DNA of 64,000 nt from Alphaproteobacteria bacterium (GCA_023259375.1 JAHFQC010000021.1:1-64000); one strand, 5' to 3'. Shown: positions 8,856-19,413, counted from the first letter of the stretch. The notes: a model not told the origin generated them from the sequence alone. Program-made: numbers and translations.

Positions 8856-10922
8856 TTACCAGAGCTTCACGCGCTGTTCCGGCGGCAGGTAGTACTTGTC
8901 GCCCGGCTTGACGTCGAAGGCTTCGTACCACGCGTCGACATTGCGGGTCGAACCGATGACCCGGAACGCCGCCGGCGAGTGGACGTCGCTGAGAACGCGG
9001 CTGCGCGCTTCGCCTTCGCGGAACTTGGACTGCCACACCTGGGCCAGACCCATGAAGAAGCGCTGGTCGCCGGTGAAGCCATCCTTGACCGGCGCGGGCT
9101 GACCGCCGAGCGCGATGTGATAGGCCTTGTAGGAGATCGACAGGCCGGCGAGGTCGGCAATGTTCTCGCCCAGCGTCGCGTCGCCCTTGACGTGCAGGCC
9201 CGGCAGCGGCTCGAAGGCGTTGAACTGCTCGGTCAGCATCTTGGTGCGGCCCTGGAAGTTGGTGAGATCGGTCTCGGTCCACCAGTTTTCCATGTTGCCG
9301 GCGCCGTTGTACTTCGAGCCCTGATCGTCGAAGCCGTGGCTGATTTCATGGCCGATCACCACGCCGATAGCGCCGTAGTTCACCGCATCGTCCGCATTCG
9401 GATCGAAGAACGGCGCCTGCAGGATCGCGGCCGGGAAGGTGATCGAGTTGAACGACGGATTGTAATAGGCATTCACCGTCGGCGGCGTCATGTGCCATTC
9501 GTTGCGGTCGACCGCCTGATCGAGGCGGCCGACGTCGTGGTGCCATTCGAACATCGAAGCGCGCTTCATGTTGCCGACGAGGTCGTCGCGGCTGATGTCG
9601 AGCGCCGCGTAGTCGCGCCACACATCCGGGTAACCCAGATGCGGCGTGAAGGCGTGGATCTTATCAAGCGCCTTCTGGCGGGTGACTTCGCTCATCCACG
9701 GCAGGGTCTTGATGTCGGCTTCATAGGCCTTCAACAGATTGGCGACGAGCTTCTCCACCTTGGCTTTCGCTTCCGGCGGGAAGTACTTGGCAACATAGAG
9801 CTTGCCGAAGGCTTCGCCGAGCGTGCGGTCGAGCAGGCGAACGCCGCGGGTGGCGCGTTCGGTCTGCGCGGTGCGTCCGGCCAGCGCCGTGCCGTAGAAC
9901 GCAAAGTCGGCGTCGTCCACCTTCTGCGGCAGTACGGCGGCATAGCTGTGCAGATAGTGGATGGTCAGGTAATCGCGCCACACGCTGACCGGCGTCTTGG
10001 CGAACAGCTTGGCGATCGGTGTGACGGCGGTGTTTTCACCGACGATGACGACGCGCGCACCCTTGTTGAGCGGAATTTCGGTTTCCGAGAAGAACGCATC
10101 CCACGGGAAGGCGGGGGCGAGCTTGCGCAAATCCTTGAAGGCGACCGGATGATACATCGTCTCCGGATCGCGCTGCTGGGCCAGCGTCCAGCGCAACTTG
10201 GCGATTTCGGTTTCGAGTGCCATCACCTTGGCGGCGCGGGCATCGGCATCCTTGGCGCCAGCGAGCGACAGCATGGTGCCGAGATACGCCTTGTAGGCTT
10301 CACGCACCTTCACGATGCCGGCTTCGTCGAGCAGGTAGAAATCGCGGTCCGGCAGGCCGAGGCCTTCGGGCGTGAGATTGACGCTGTACTTCGAGGAGTC
10401 CTTGTCGTCGACGCCGATGCCGAGGCCGAAGATGCTGCCGGCGGCCAAACGCGGCGAGCCCATCACCCGGGCGACATCCTTCAGGCTCTTCAGCTTGCCG
10501 ATCATCGCGAGGTCGGCTTTGACCGGCTCGAGACCGCGCGCTTCGATCGCCTTGGTATCGGTGAAGCCGTCATAGAGATCGCGCAGCTTCTTCTCTTCCG
10601 GCGAAAGCTGATCCACCGGCTTGGCTTCCAGCTCCGCAACGATCTGTTTCATCCGCTTCTCGCTGAGGATGGCGAGATTCTGGAACGAACCCGTGGACGA
10701 GCGGTCGGGCGCAATGACGGCGTTCTTCTGCCAGGTGCCGTTGACGAACATGTAGAAGTCGTCGCCCGGTTTCACCGACCGGTCCATCCCGGTCAGATCG
10801 ACGCCCCACTGGCCGAGCGTGGCTTTGGGGCCCGGAGGCGGTGCCGCCGGCGGGGGAGGCGGCGGGGCGGAACAGCCGGCTACTACCAATAGCGCGGCCG
10901 CGATCACGAAGCGGCGATTCAT
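8856..10922 (-). CDS. M13-family (neprilysin-like) metallopeptidase, lipoprotein
   Basis: Lipobox-like VVAGC; NPSFNSITFPAAIL; VIGHEISHGFDDQG; ENIADLAG. Confidence 0.95.
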   Translation of the reverse strand: MNRRFVIAAALLVVAGCSAPPPPPPAAPPPGPKATLGQWGVDLTGMDRSVKPGDDFYMFVNGTWQKNAVIAPDRSSTGSFQNLAILSEKRMKQIVAELEAKPVDQLSPEEKKLRDLYDGFTDTKAIEARGLEPVKADLAMIGKLKSLKDVARVMGSPRLAAGSIFGLGIGVDDKDSSKYSVNLTPEGLGLPDRDFYLLDEAGIVKVREAYKAYLGTMLSLAGAKDADARAAKVMALETEIAKLRWTLAQQRDPETMYHPVAFKDLRKLAPAFPWDAFFSETEIPLNKGARVVIVGENTAVTPIAKLFAKTPVSVWRDYLTIHYLHSYAAVLPQKVDDADFAFYGTALAGRTAQTERATRGVRLLDRTLGEAFGKLYVAKYFPPEAKAKVEKLVANLLKAYEADIKTLPWMSEVTRQKALDKIHAFTPHLGYPDVWRDYAALDISRDDLVGNMKRASMFEWHHDVGRLDQAVDRNEWHMTPPTVNAYYNPSFNSITFPAAILQAPFFDPNADDAVNYGAIGVVIGHEISHGFDDQGSKYNGAGNMENWWTETDLTNFQGRTKMLTEQFNAFEPLPGLHVKGDATLGENIADLAGLSISYKAYHIALGGQPAPVKDGFTGDQRFFMGLAQVWQSKFREGEARSRVLSDVHSPAAFRVIGSTRNVDAWYEAFDVKPGDKYYLPPEQRVKLW

Positions 10923-11068
10923 GCAGAAACTCCAAAAATTGAACCCATTAAAATGCGGACGGGTCGGTTTGACGTGCAAGTCACGGTTTCGCGACCTAAT
11001 GCCCCCGGAATCCGAGTGCCGCTAGTTAGAAATAGGCCATTTAGCGGGAAAAATCAGGATTACCGCGC

Positions 11069-12148
11069 TCACGCGGCGGCGTGGGCGTTCATCGACCGGA
11101 TCAGGTCGGCTTCCGTAACGACGCGATTGCGCCCGGTATTCTTCGCCCGGTAGAGCGAGCGGTCGGCCCGCTGCAGGAACAGCTCCGGCGTATCGTTTTC
11201 GCGCAGCTGGGCGACGCCGATCGAGATCGTGATGGTGCCGAGGATGTCGCCGGTCGACTTCTTGACCAGCTTCTTGTTCTCGACATTGGCGCGGATCTGC
11301 TCAGCCAGCTTGGCGGCGCCGTCGAGCGGCGTCTGGCGCAGGATGACCACGAATTCCTCGCCGCCATAGCGGGCGGCGGTATCGCGGCCCTTGACGTTCT
11401 CGGACAGGCAATTGGCGACGAGGCGCAGGACCTGATCGCCGGTCTGGTGGCCCCAGGTGTCGTTGAAGCGCTTGAAGAAGTCGATGTCGCACATCATCAA
11501 CGCCACCGACGTGCCGTCCTGGCGCGCATCCTTGATGGCAGCCTGGAGTTCGGCGTCGAACGCCTTGCGGTTGGCGACCCCGGTGAGGGGATCGATCCGG
11601 CTTTCCTTGCGGACGGTATCAAGCTGCGTCTTGAGTTCGGTGACGTGCTCGGACGAGCGCTGCAATTCGCCTTCCAACGCCTTAGTGCGCACTTCCATGG
11701 CACGGGTGGCGCCGACCAGGCGCTCGACCATCTTAGCCACGGCCGCGGGAGACTGGGCGCCGCCGAGTTCGCCGGTCGCCGCCGACAGCGTACGACCGTA
11801 TTCCCCGGCGTCCTTGCCGGCGCGTTCCAAGCGTCCCATCACCGTATCGAGCATGCCGCTGATGCCGGCGCCGACGTCTTCCATCGTCTGGGCGGTGCGT
11901 TCGCGGGTGAGGAACTGGAGGCACAATCCCTGCAATATCGTCTGTGAGAACTGTGCCTTATCGCGGATCATCGTATCGATGATCCTGCCTAGCACGGGAT
12001 TGGTTCCGGCGGCGTAGACGTAGAACAGCTCGTAGTTTTCCGGCGTCGGCGCGACATTCCAGTCGGCCATCAGGGCAAACGCGGTTTTCGCCAAAGACTG
12101 TTCGCGAGAAGGTGCAGCCAACGTCGTCCCCACAAACGCTTCTACCAC
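11069..12148 (-). CDS. GGDEF-domain diguanylate cyclase
   Basis: DPLTGVANRKAF ... ARYGGEEFVVIL ... ADRSLYRAKNTGRNRV. Confidence 0.95.
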   Translation of the reverse strand: MVEAFVGTTLAAPSREQSLAKTAFALMADWNVAPTPENYELFYVYAAGTNPVLGRIIDTMIRDKAQFSQTILQGLCLQFLTRERTAQTMEDVGAGISGMLDTVMGRLERAGKDAGEYGRTLSAATGELGGAQSPAAVAKMVERLVGATRAMEVRTKALEGELQRSSEHVTELKTQLDTVRKESRIDPLTGVANRKAFDAELQAAIKDARQDGTSVALMMCDIDFFKRFNDTWGHQTGDQVLRLVANCLSENVKGRDTAARYGGEEFVVILRQTPLDGAAKLAEQIRANVENKKLVKKSTGDILGTITISIGVAQLRENDTPELFLQRADRSLYRAKNTGRNRVVTEADLIRSMNAHAAA

Positions 12149-12204
12149 CGAAGCGCGAAGCGAGTGTGGGGTATAGGATGGTAAGAAACCGTTAAGCCGC
12201 GGTT

Positions 12205-12414
12205 TTATGACGGCCGTTTGGACGGCGTTTTCTTCTTATCGCCCTTGTGGCTTACGGTCGCCGCCGGTGTTTTACGGTTGGCTGGTGCGCCGACCGCCCC
12301 CGGAGCAAAAGAGGGCGCGTCGCTCGCCGGAAACGTGTCTTCCATCTGCTGATCGACGGACCCTGGCTTGGAATGGGTTACGCCGTCCGCATCACGCTTA
12401 ACCTTGTTGGTCAT
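12205..12414 (-). CDS. Small conserved-type protein with FPASDAPS motif
   Basis: 69-aa ORF with FPASDAPSF motif in an otherwise intergenic region. Confidence 0.55.
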   Translation of the reverse strand: MTNKVKRDADGVTHSKPGSVDQQMEDTFPASDAPSFAPGAVGAPANRKTPAATVSHKGDKKKTPSKRPS

Positions 12415-12448
12415 GACCGTTCCTCCCGGGTGTCCCGGGAAGAACCGT

Positions 12449-14494
12449 TCACACCGCGTCAGGTTCCGCCGCTACCGCCGGCACGGCCGGAGGAGTCTCG
12501 GCCTTGACCGCCTTTTTGCGCGGCGCCCGCGGCTTCCTTGCCGTGGTTTTTTTCTCGACCGGAGCGGTTTCGGCAGCCGCGTTCTCGACGGGCTTCTTCT
12601 CGGCAGCCTCGACGGGCTTTTTCTCGGCTGCGGCCTTCTCGACGGGCTTCTTCTCGACCACCTTCTTTTCCGGCGCCTTGGGCAGTTTCACCGGGCGCAG
12701 CAGGAAGGCGGGGAGTTGCGAGGCATCGACCGGGGTCACTTCCACTTTCGGCGCCGAGGAGGGCTTCTTGAACGCCTGGGCGTAGTGGATCGGCTCCGGC
12801 TTCTTCACCGGCTCCTGGCGGTTCTGCTGGCGGAAATCCTGACGGTGATCGGGACGGGCCGGGCGCTGCGCTTCGACGCGCGGCGGCGGTGTGACGGGCG
12901 TCGGTGCCTCGACCGGCTTGACCGGTTCCATCGAAGCGACTTGGCCATGCGGCTTCACCGGACGGTCGCGGTGATCGCCATGACGGTCACGGTCACGGCC
13001 ACGATCACGTCCGCGGCCACGATCGCCACGGCCATCGCGGAACTTGTCGCGCGGCGGGCGCTCGCGCACCTGCTCGGCAAGGCCTTCGATGGTGCGGCTG
13101 GCGAGCTTGGTCTTGGTCAGCTTCTCGATAGCCTCGACGTATTTGCCGTCGGCGCTGGTGACCAGCATGTAGGCTTCGCCGCTGCGTCCGGCGCGGCCGG
13201 TACGGCCGACACGATGGACGTAGTCGTCGCAGTGATAAGGCACATCGAAATTGAAGACATGGCTGACGGCCGGAATGTCGAGGCCGCGCGCGGCGACGTC
13301 GGAGGCCACCAGAATGGTGATCTCACCGGAGCGGAAGCCGTCCAGCGTCTTGGTGCGCACCGACTGGTCGAGATCGCCGTGCAGCGGTGCGGCGTTGAAG
13401 CCGTGCTTGCTGAGGGATTTCGCCACGATGTCGACGGTGTGCTTCTTGTTGCAGAAGACGATGGCGTTGGTGATCTCGCCGGCTTCCTTGATCAGCGAAC
13501 GCAAGGCTTCGCGCTTGGCCCAATCGTCGTTGGGGACCAGGATCAATTCCTGCTTGATGTTCTCGGCCGTGGTGGCCGGACGGGCCACTTCCACCCGCAC
13601 CGGGTTCGACAAAAACTGATCGGTGAGGCGGCGGATTTCCGGCGGCATGGTCGCCGAATAGAACAGGGTCTGGCGCGTGAACGGCAGCATCTTGCAGATG
13701 CGCTCGACGTCGGGAATGAAGCCCATGTCGAGCATGCGGTCGGCTTCGTCGATGACGAGCAGCTGAACCTGGGTCATCATCAGCTTGCCGCGCTCGAAAT
13801 GGTCGAGCAGGCGGCCCGGGGTGGCGATCAGAACGTCGACGCCGCGATCGATCTTGCGGTCCTGTTCGTCGAACGACGTGCCGCCGATCAGAAGCGCCAT
13901 CGAAAGTTTGTTGTACTTACCGTACTTCTCGAAGCTCTCGGCGACCTGGGCGGCAAGCTCGCGGGTCGGTTCCAGAATGAGCGAGCGCGGCATGCGCGCC
14001 TTGGCGCGGCCGCGGGCCAGCATCTCGATCATCGGCAGGGTGAACGAGGCGGTCTTGCCGGTGCCGGTTTGGGCGATGCCGATGATGTCCCGGCGCGCCA
14101 TGACGTGCGGGATGCCTTCGGCCTGGATCGGGGTCGGCGTGCGGTAGCCGGCTTCATGCACGGCGCGGAGCAGGTCTTCCGACAGGCCCAGTTTGTCAAA
14201 GCCGGACTCAGGCTCGGCTTCGATTGTTGCCGGTTCGGCGGCCGTTTCGGCAACGGAAGTGTTCGGTGCTGCCTCGACAGGGGCGGGGGGCGTTACCTCG
14301 GCTGCGGCCTCAGCGGGAGCTTCGTTTTCCGGTGCTGGCGGCGGGGAGGGGGGCTCGACAGCGGCCGCGATGGGCGCCGGAGCGGGAACAGTTTCAGTAG
14401 TTACTTCAGTAGGTTGAGAGGAATTACCAGAAAGGTCCGAATGGATGTCTTCCAGCAGGCCGGCGTTCGTGCCGGCGGTCGTCACTTCACTCAA
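12449..14494 (-). CDS. DEAD-box RNA helicase with low-complexity Lys/Pro/Glu-rich C-terminal tail
   Basis: AQTGTGKT, PTRELAAQ, DEAD, SAT, HRVGRTGRAGR; TTG start proposed at 14494 because the upstream extension looks non-coding. Confidence 0.88.
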   Translation of the reverse strand: MSEVTTAGTNAGLLEDIHSDLSGNSSQPTEVTTETVPAPAPIAAAVEPPSPPPAPENEAPAEAAAEVTPPAPVEAAPNTSVAETAAEPATIEAEPESGFDKLGLSEDLLRAVHEAGYRTPTPIQAEGIPHVMARRDIIGIAQTGTGKTASFTLPMIEMLARGRAKARMPRSLILEPTRELAAQVAESFEKYGKYNKLSMALLIGGTSFDEQDRKIDRGVDVLIATPGRLLDHFERGKLMMTQVQLLVIDEADRMLDMGFIPDVERICKMLPFTRQTLFYSATMPPEIRRLTDQFLSNPVRVEVARPATTAENIKQELILVPNDDWAKREALRSLIKEAGEITNAIVFCNKKHTVDIVAKSLSKHGFNAAPLHGDLDQSVRTKTLDGFRSGEITILVASDVAARGLDIPAVSHVFNFDVPYHCDDYVHRVGRTGRAGRSGEAYMLVTSADGKYVEAIEKLTKTKLASRTIEGLAEQVRERPPRDKFRDGRGDRGRGRDRGRDRDRHGDHRDRPVKPHGQVASMEPVKPVEAPTPVTPPPRVEAQRPARPDHRQDFRQQNRQEPVKKPEPIHYAQAFKKPSSAPKVEVTPVDASQLPAFLLRPVKLPKAPEKKVVEKKPVEKAAAEKKPVEAAEKKPVENAAAETAPVEKKTTARKPRAPRKKAVKAETPPAVPAVAAEPDAV

Positions 14495-14726
14495 AAGCGC
14501 TCCTAGACGGCGCCCGAAAGCGCCTGGTTTACAAGGGGCGCCCTCTGAAGCGCCCAGCAGCACCCGTATTGGCACCGCTCGTCCTATGCCGCCGCATATG
14601 GGGAACAAAGGCGGAAAAGTCAAGTTGAGGGCTTTCCACATCAATCTCAGCGGACGGGTGCGTTGCCGCATTTATAATATTTATTGTCTGAGTTATTCTC
14701 CAGCAAAACATACGGGGAAGCAGGCA

Positions 14727-17294
14727 GTGGCGAACAAAAACGGGATCACCCGGCGCAGTGCAATGAAGTGGGCCGGGGCGGCGACAGCCGTGTCTGCTGA
14801 AGCCGTGTCTGCCGAGGCGAAGGCCGCCGATCCGGCGTGCTTCGTGCGCGATCTCGCAGGCGGGCGGTTGTCGATCTACGCCCTCAGCCAACGGGCGTTC
14901 CGGGTGCGCTTCGCGCCGGCGGGGGCGTTGCCGAAGAGTCCGATCCTGGTCGATGCGCGGACGATCAGCGCCAAGACGCTGGCGTTGAAGCATATCCGCT
15001 GCAACGTCGCCGACGACGGCACGCTGACCTTTACCGATGCCAAGGGCGCGGTGCTGCTCAAAGAGAAGCGGGGCCGGAAGCTGACGGCCGCGACCGTGCA
15101 AGGCACACCGACGTTTGCCGCGCGCCAGGCGTTTGTTTCGCCGGAAGACGAGCGGCTTTACGGCACCGGGCAGTTCCAGGACGGCTTTCTGAATGTGCGC
15201 GGACTGGCGCGCCGCCTGACCCAGGTCAATACGCAGATCAGCCTCCCGGTCCTGTTGTCGAGCAAGGGCTATGGCCTTCTGTGGCACAACACCGGCATGG
15301 TCGAGCTTAATCCGCCTGCGGAACTTCTGGTGCCGGTGCATGTCGGCGATGCCGAAGGCGGCGAGACGATCAACGTCACGACCACGGCAGGCAATGCCGC
15401 CATGAAGCGCCGCGACGCCGTGTTCGAGGGCACGATCACGCTCGCCGAAGCGGGCCGCTATTGCTTCCAGCTCGATGTTGGTCAGGCGATGTCGCACAAG
15501 CACCATGTCGAAATCGACGGCACTGTGGCGGTCGATATCACCTCGCTGTGGCTGCCGCCGACCATGAGCTTTTTCGCCGATCTCAGCGCCGGACCGCACA
15601 AGATCCGCATTCTGGGCAGCGCCAACGACAAGCCGGTGCTCGGCTGGTCGAAGGTGAAGCCCGAAACCGTGCTGTCTTCGCCGGTGGCCGAAGCGATCGA
15701 CTATATCGTGATCGCCGGCCCCAAAGCCGACGACATCCTCGCCGAATACCGCCGCCTGACGGGGCAGGCGCCGCTGATGCCGAAATGGGCCTACGGCTAC
15801 ATCCATTGCCGCGAACGCTATCACTCCTCCGACGAAATTCTGGCCAATGCAGCGGAGTTCCGGTCACGGAAAATCCCGCTCGATGTCATCGTGCAGGATT
15901 GGCAGTACTGGGGCCGCTACGGCTGGAACGCGATGCAGTTCGATGAGAAGGATTATCCCGATCCCAAGGCGCTAACCGCCAAGCTGCATGCCGAAAACGT
16001 CCGCTTCATGGTGTCGGTGTGGTCCAAGGCCGACAAGAAAAGCGAAGTGGGGCAGGCATTCGCGGCGCGCAATGCCTTCATTCCGGACACCGACTGGATC
16101 GATTTCTTCAACCCGCGCGCGGCCGATTTCTATTGGGGGGCGATGAGCCATCGTCTCTTGCCGCTCGGCATCGATGCGTGGTGGCAGGATGCGACCGAAC
16201 CGGAAAACGACGATCTGGTCGGGCGTCCGACTGCGGCCGGTCCGGGCGAAAAGGTACGCCTGTTCTATCCGCTGCAGGTCAGCCGCACCGTCTATGAAGG
16301 CCAGCGCCGCGATGCGCCGGACCGCCGCGTGATGATCCTGACGCGCTGCGCCTTCCCCGGCCAGCAGCGTTATGCTTCGGCGGTGTGGTCGGGCGATATC
16401 GGCTGCGATTTCGATACGTTGAAGCGGCAGATCCCAGCCGGCCTCAATGTCATGGCGGCGGGCCATCCCTATTGGACCGTCGATGCCGGCGGCTTCTTCC
16501 GCCCCGGTCCGTCGCAATACACCGATCCCGCCTATCACGACGTGCTGCTGCGCTGGATGCAGTATTCGGTCTTCCTGCCGCTGATGCGCGTGCACGGCTA
16601 TCAGACCAACACCGAGCCGTGGCATTACGGCGCCGCGGTGGAGGCGGAGGTGCGGGCGCTGATCGAATGGCGCTATCGCCTGCTGCCGTACATCTACAGC
16701 GCGGCGGCCGAGGTCACGCGACACGGCACCAGTCTGATGCGGCCGCTGGTGATGGATTTCGCGCACGATGCGGCGGCGCTCGACGAAACGCACAGCTTCA
16801 TGTGCGGACGGGCGTTGCATGTGGCGCCGGTGCTGGCGCCGAAGGCGTCCGTGTGGTCCGTCTATCTGCCTGAGACGCAAGGCGGCTGGTACGATTTCTG
16901 GAGCGGCGAACGGCGCGCCGGCGGCAAGCGTCACGATGTTCCGGCGGAGAAGCGGATTCCGGTGCATGTGCGTGCCGGATCGATCGTGCCGCTCGGGCCG
17001 GTGGTGCAGTCGACGGCCGAAGCCGATGGCCGCGATCTAACGCTGACGGTTTATCCCGGTGCCGATGGCGCGTTCGAACTCTACGACGATGCCGGAACCG
17101 ATTACGGTTACGAAAAAGGCGCTTGCAGCACGGTTGCGTTCCGTTGGAATGATCGCACCCGCACGCTGACGATCGGAGCCCGGCAGGGGCGCTATCCCGG
17201 AATGCCCGCGACACGAGCGTTTCATGTTGCGCTGATCGGAGGCACTCCGGTTGCGGTGTCGTATGACGGCAAAGCGCAGCAGCTAATGTTGTGA
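14727..17294 (+). CDS. GH31 alpha-glycosidase (alpha-xylosidase/alpha-glucosidase-like) with embedded PA14-like region and Tat-like signal
   Basis: WWQDATEPEND catalytic motif, GYIHCRERY; ITRRSAMKWAG Tat-like leader; GTG start. Confidence 0.9.
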   Translation: MANKNGITRRSAMKWAGAATAVSAEAVSAEAKAADPACFVRDLAGGRLSIYALSQRAFRVRFAPAGALPKSPILVDARTISAKTLALKHIRCNVADDGTLTFTDAKGAVLLKEKRGRKLTAATVQGTPTFAARQAFVSPEDERLYGTGQFQDGFLNVRGLARRLTQVNTQISLPVLLSSKGYGLLWHNTGMVELNPPAELLVPVHVGDAEGGETINVTTTAGNAAMKRRDAVFEGTITLAEAGRYCFQLDVGQAMSHKHHVEIDGTVAVDITSLWLPPTMSFFADLSAGPHKIRILGSANDKPVLGWSKVKPETVLSSPVAEAIDYIVIAGPKADDILAEYRRLTGQAPLMPKWAYGYIHCRERYHSSDEILANAAEFRSRKIPLDVIVQDWQYWGRYGWNAMQFDEKDYPDPKALTAKLHAENVRFMVSVWSKADKKSEVGQAFAARNAFIPDTDWIDFFNPRAADFYWGAMSHRLLPLGIDAWWQDATEPENDDLVGRPTAAGPGEKVRLFYPLQVSRTVYEGQRRDAPDRRVMILTRCAFPGQQRYASAVWSGDIGCDFDTLKRQIPAGLNVMAAGHPYWTVDAGGFFRPGPSQYTDPAYHDVLLRWMQYSVFLPLMRVHGYQTNTEPWHYGAAVEAEVRALIEWRYRLLPYIYSAAAEVTRHGTSLMRPLVMDFAHDAAALDETHSFMCGRALHVAPVLAPKASVWSVYLPETQGGWYDFWSGERRAGGKRHDVPAEKRIPVHVRAGSIVPLGPVVQSTAEADGRDLTLTVYPGADGAFELYDDAGTDYGYEKGACSTVAFRWNDRTRTLTIGARQGRYPGMPATRAFHVALIGGTPVAVSYDGKAQQLML

Positions 17295-17390
17295 AGTTCT
17301 GCTTTGGTGTTGTGAAATCCGCTTTGGCCATTTGCGTCGGCAGCGATCACACTGCTATTGTCATACAAATAATTTCCAGGGACAGGGACC

Positions 17391-19277
17391 ATGAACGGGC
17401 GGCTTTGCGCACTTACTTTTGCACTTCTGGCTTCGACGGCTTTCGCCGCCGATCTGACGCCGACCGGCCATTGGAGCGGCAATACCAGCGGCGCCGCGAT
17501 GACCCCGCCGATGGGCTGGAGTTCGTGGAATACGTTCGCCACCAACATCTCGGAAGAGCGCGTGCTGGGCGTCGCCGCGGCGTTGAAGTCGACCGGTCTG
17601 GCCGCCAAGGGCTATCGCTATGTGAACATGGACGACGGCTGGTGGGCCAAGCGGCGCATGCCCGATGGGCGGATGCAGATCCGCGCCGATCAATTCCCGT
17701 CGGCGGCCATTGGCGGGGCTGAAGGCACCAGCTTCAAGCCGTTCACCGACAAGATTCACGCCATGGGTCTAAAGGCGGGCATCTATTCCGATCTCGGCCG
17801 CAATTCCTGCTCGCAGGCCTATCCGTCGCCGGACGGCTTCCTGCCGAAAGGCACGGTCGAAGAACGCGAGATCGGGCTCTATGGCCATATCCGCCAGGAC
17901 ATCACGACCTATATGCATGACTGGGGCTTCGACTACATCAAAATCGACGGCTGCGGTTTGCGCGATTACGGCCCCAACAACCCGCGCGTGACGTCGGGCA
18001 ATTTCCGCGCTCTCGATCCGCTGATCTACGGCTGGAACATCAATGCGGCGAACGTTGCGGGTGTGAGCGGGCTCTATTCCGAAGTCGGCGAAGCGCTGAA
18101 GACGGCGAAGCCGAATGGCGACTTCCTGTTCTCGATCTGCGTCTGGGGCGCTGCCGATGTGCGCTCGTGGGCCAAAGATGTCGGCAACATCTCGCGCACC
18201 AGCGACGACCTCGGCCCGATCTGGGCGCGCATGCTGCACAATTTCGACAGCGCGTCGCGCCGCGCTTTCTATGCTCATCCCGGTTCATGGAACGATCCCG
18301 ACATGCTGTATGTCGGCTACGGCGAATTCGACGAGAACCATATTACTGAAGCGCAGTCGCACTTTGCGCTGTGGGCGATCACCAATGCGCCGCTGATCCT
18401 CGGCAACGACGTAAGCAAGATGCCCAAGCCCTTGCTCGACATCGTGTCGAACCAGGACATCATCGCGATCAATCAGGACAAGGAAGGCAATCAGGCGGTG
18501 CTCGCCTATGACGCCGACAATGTGCAGATTTTCGTGAAAACCTTGGCCGGCGGCAAGAAGGCGGTCGCGATCTTCAATCGCGGCGTCGCGCCGGCGGAGG
18601 TCGATCTCACGGCGCAGCAGATGAAACTCGCCGAAGACGGCGACATCACCCTGACCAATCTGTGGACCAAGCAGCAGACGAAAATAAAAAAGGAAACCAA
18701 GTTCCAGGTGGCGCCGCGCCAGACGTTGATCTTCACGGCGGAAGGCGCGCATCAGCTCAAAAACGGGACCTATCTCTCCGAAATGCCCGGCCGGGTGAAT
18801 CCGGCGGTCGACGGCATCACGACGCGCCAGGCCGATCCCTACATCTTCCGCTTCCAGACCTGGGGCTCGACGCGCGGCAACGGCGCCCATCCGCAATACG
18901 CCGGGTGGGGCGGGGCGCAGGCCGACTACACGCCGTTCGGCCAGACGATGGCGGTCGGCGGCAAGTTCTATGAGACCGGTGTTGGCGTGCTGGCCAATTC
19001 GCGCCTCGAAGTGCGCAACAACGGCGCCACCACCTTCAGTGCCGATGTCGGCGTCGACGATTCCACCCTCGACACCTCGCGGCCGGTGACCTTCGCGGTC
19101 TATGGCGACGGCAAACTGCTGGCGAAGTCGGCCCCCAAGGCCTACGGCGAAAAGGCGGAACCGCTGACCGCTGCGGTCAAGGGCGTGAAGATCATCGAAC
19201 TGGTGGCAAGCAATGCGGGTGCCGCCAACGTCCAGCCGACCGTGGTCACCTGGGGAAATGCCGCCCTGACGAAGTAA
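17391..19277 (+). CDS. Secreted GH27 alpha-galactosidase with C-terminal NPCBM-like domain
   Basis: TPPMGWSSWNTF, YVNMDDGWW, YIKIDGCG, WNDPDML; C-terminal NPCBM-like domain. Confidence 0.93.
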   Translation: MNGRLCALTFALLASTAFAADLTPTGHWSGNTSGAAMTPPMGWSSWNTFATNISEERVLGVAAALKSTGLAAKGYRYVNMDDGWWAKRRMPDGRMQIRADQFPSAAIGGAEGTSFKPFTDKIHAMGLKAGIYSDLGRNSCSQAYPSPDGFLPKGTVEEREIGLYGHIRQDITTYMHDWGFDYIKIDGCGLRDYGPNNPRVTSGNFRALDPLIYGWNINAANVAGVSGLYSEVGEALKTAKPNGDFLFSICVWGAADVRSWAKDVGNISRTSDDLGPIWARMLHNFDSASRRAFYAHPGSWNDPDMLYVGYGEFDENHITEAQSHFALWAITNAPLILGNDVSKMPKPLLDIVSNQDIIAINQDKEGNQAVLAYDADNVQIFVKTLAGGKKAVAIFNRGVAPAEVDLTAQQMKLAEDGDITLTNLWTKQQTKIKKETKFQVAPRQTLIFTAEGAHQLKNGTYLSEMPGRVNPAVDGITTRQADPYIFRFQTWGSTRGNGAHPQYAGWGGAQADYTPFGQTMAVGGKFYETGVGVLANSRLEVRNNGATTFSADVGVDDSTLDTSRPVTFAVYGDGKLLAKSAPKAYGEKAEPLTAAVKGVKIIELVASNAGAANVQPTVVTWGNAALTK

Positions 19278-19413
19278 CTCTATCCTTGCGCGAAGCGTCC
19301 GCCTTGCTTTGGACACGGTATTGAGGGACATAGCGCCCGGCCGTGAACGCGCGTTTGGGCGGACGGTTCGCATTCCTCAACCGACCGTATCGCGCTTTGC
19401 GCAAGGATTTCCC

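Noticed and set aside
8682-10892. 736-aa + strand ORF antisense to the M13 peptidase
   Set aside because: Shadow ORF from GC-rich codon bias. The minus strand encodes a recognisable M13 peptidase with all catalytic motifs, while the + translation is a low-information His/Arg/Val-rich string.
12368-14506. 712-aa + strand ORF opposite the DEAD-box helicase
   Set aside because: Mirror ORF. The opposite strand has all helicase motifs, so no independent evidence for this one.
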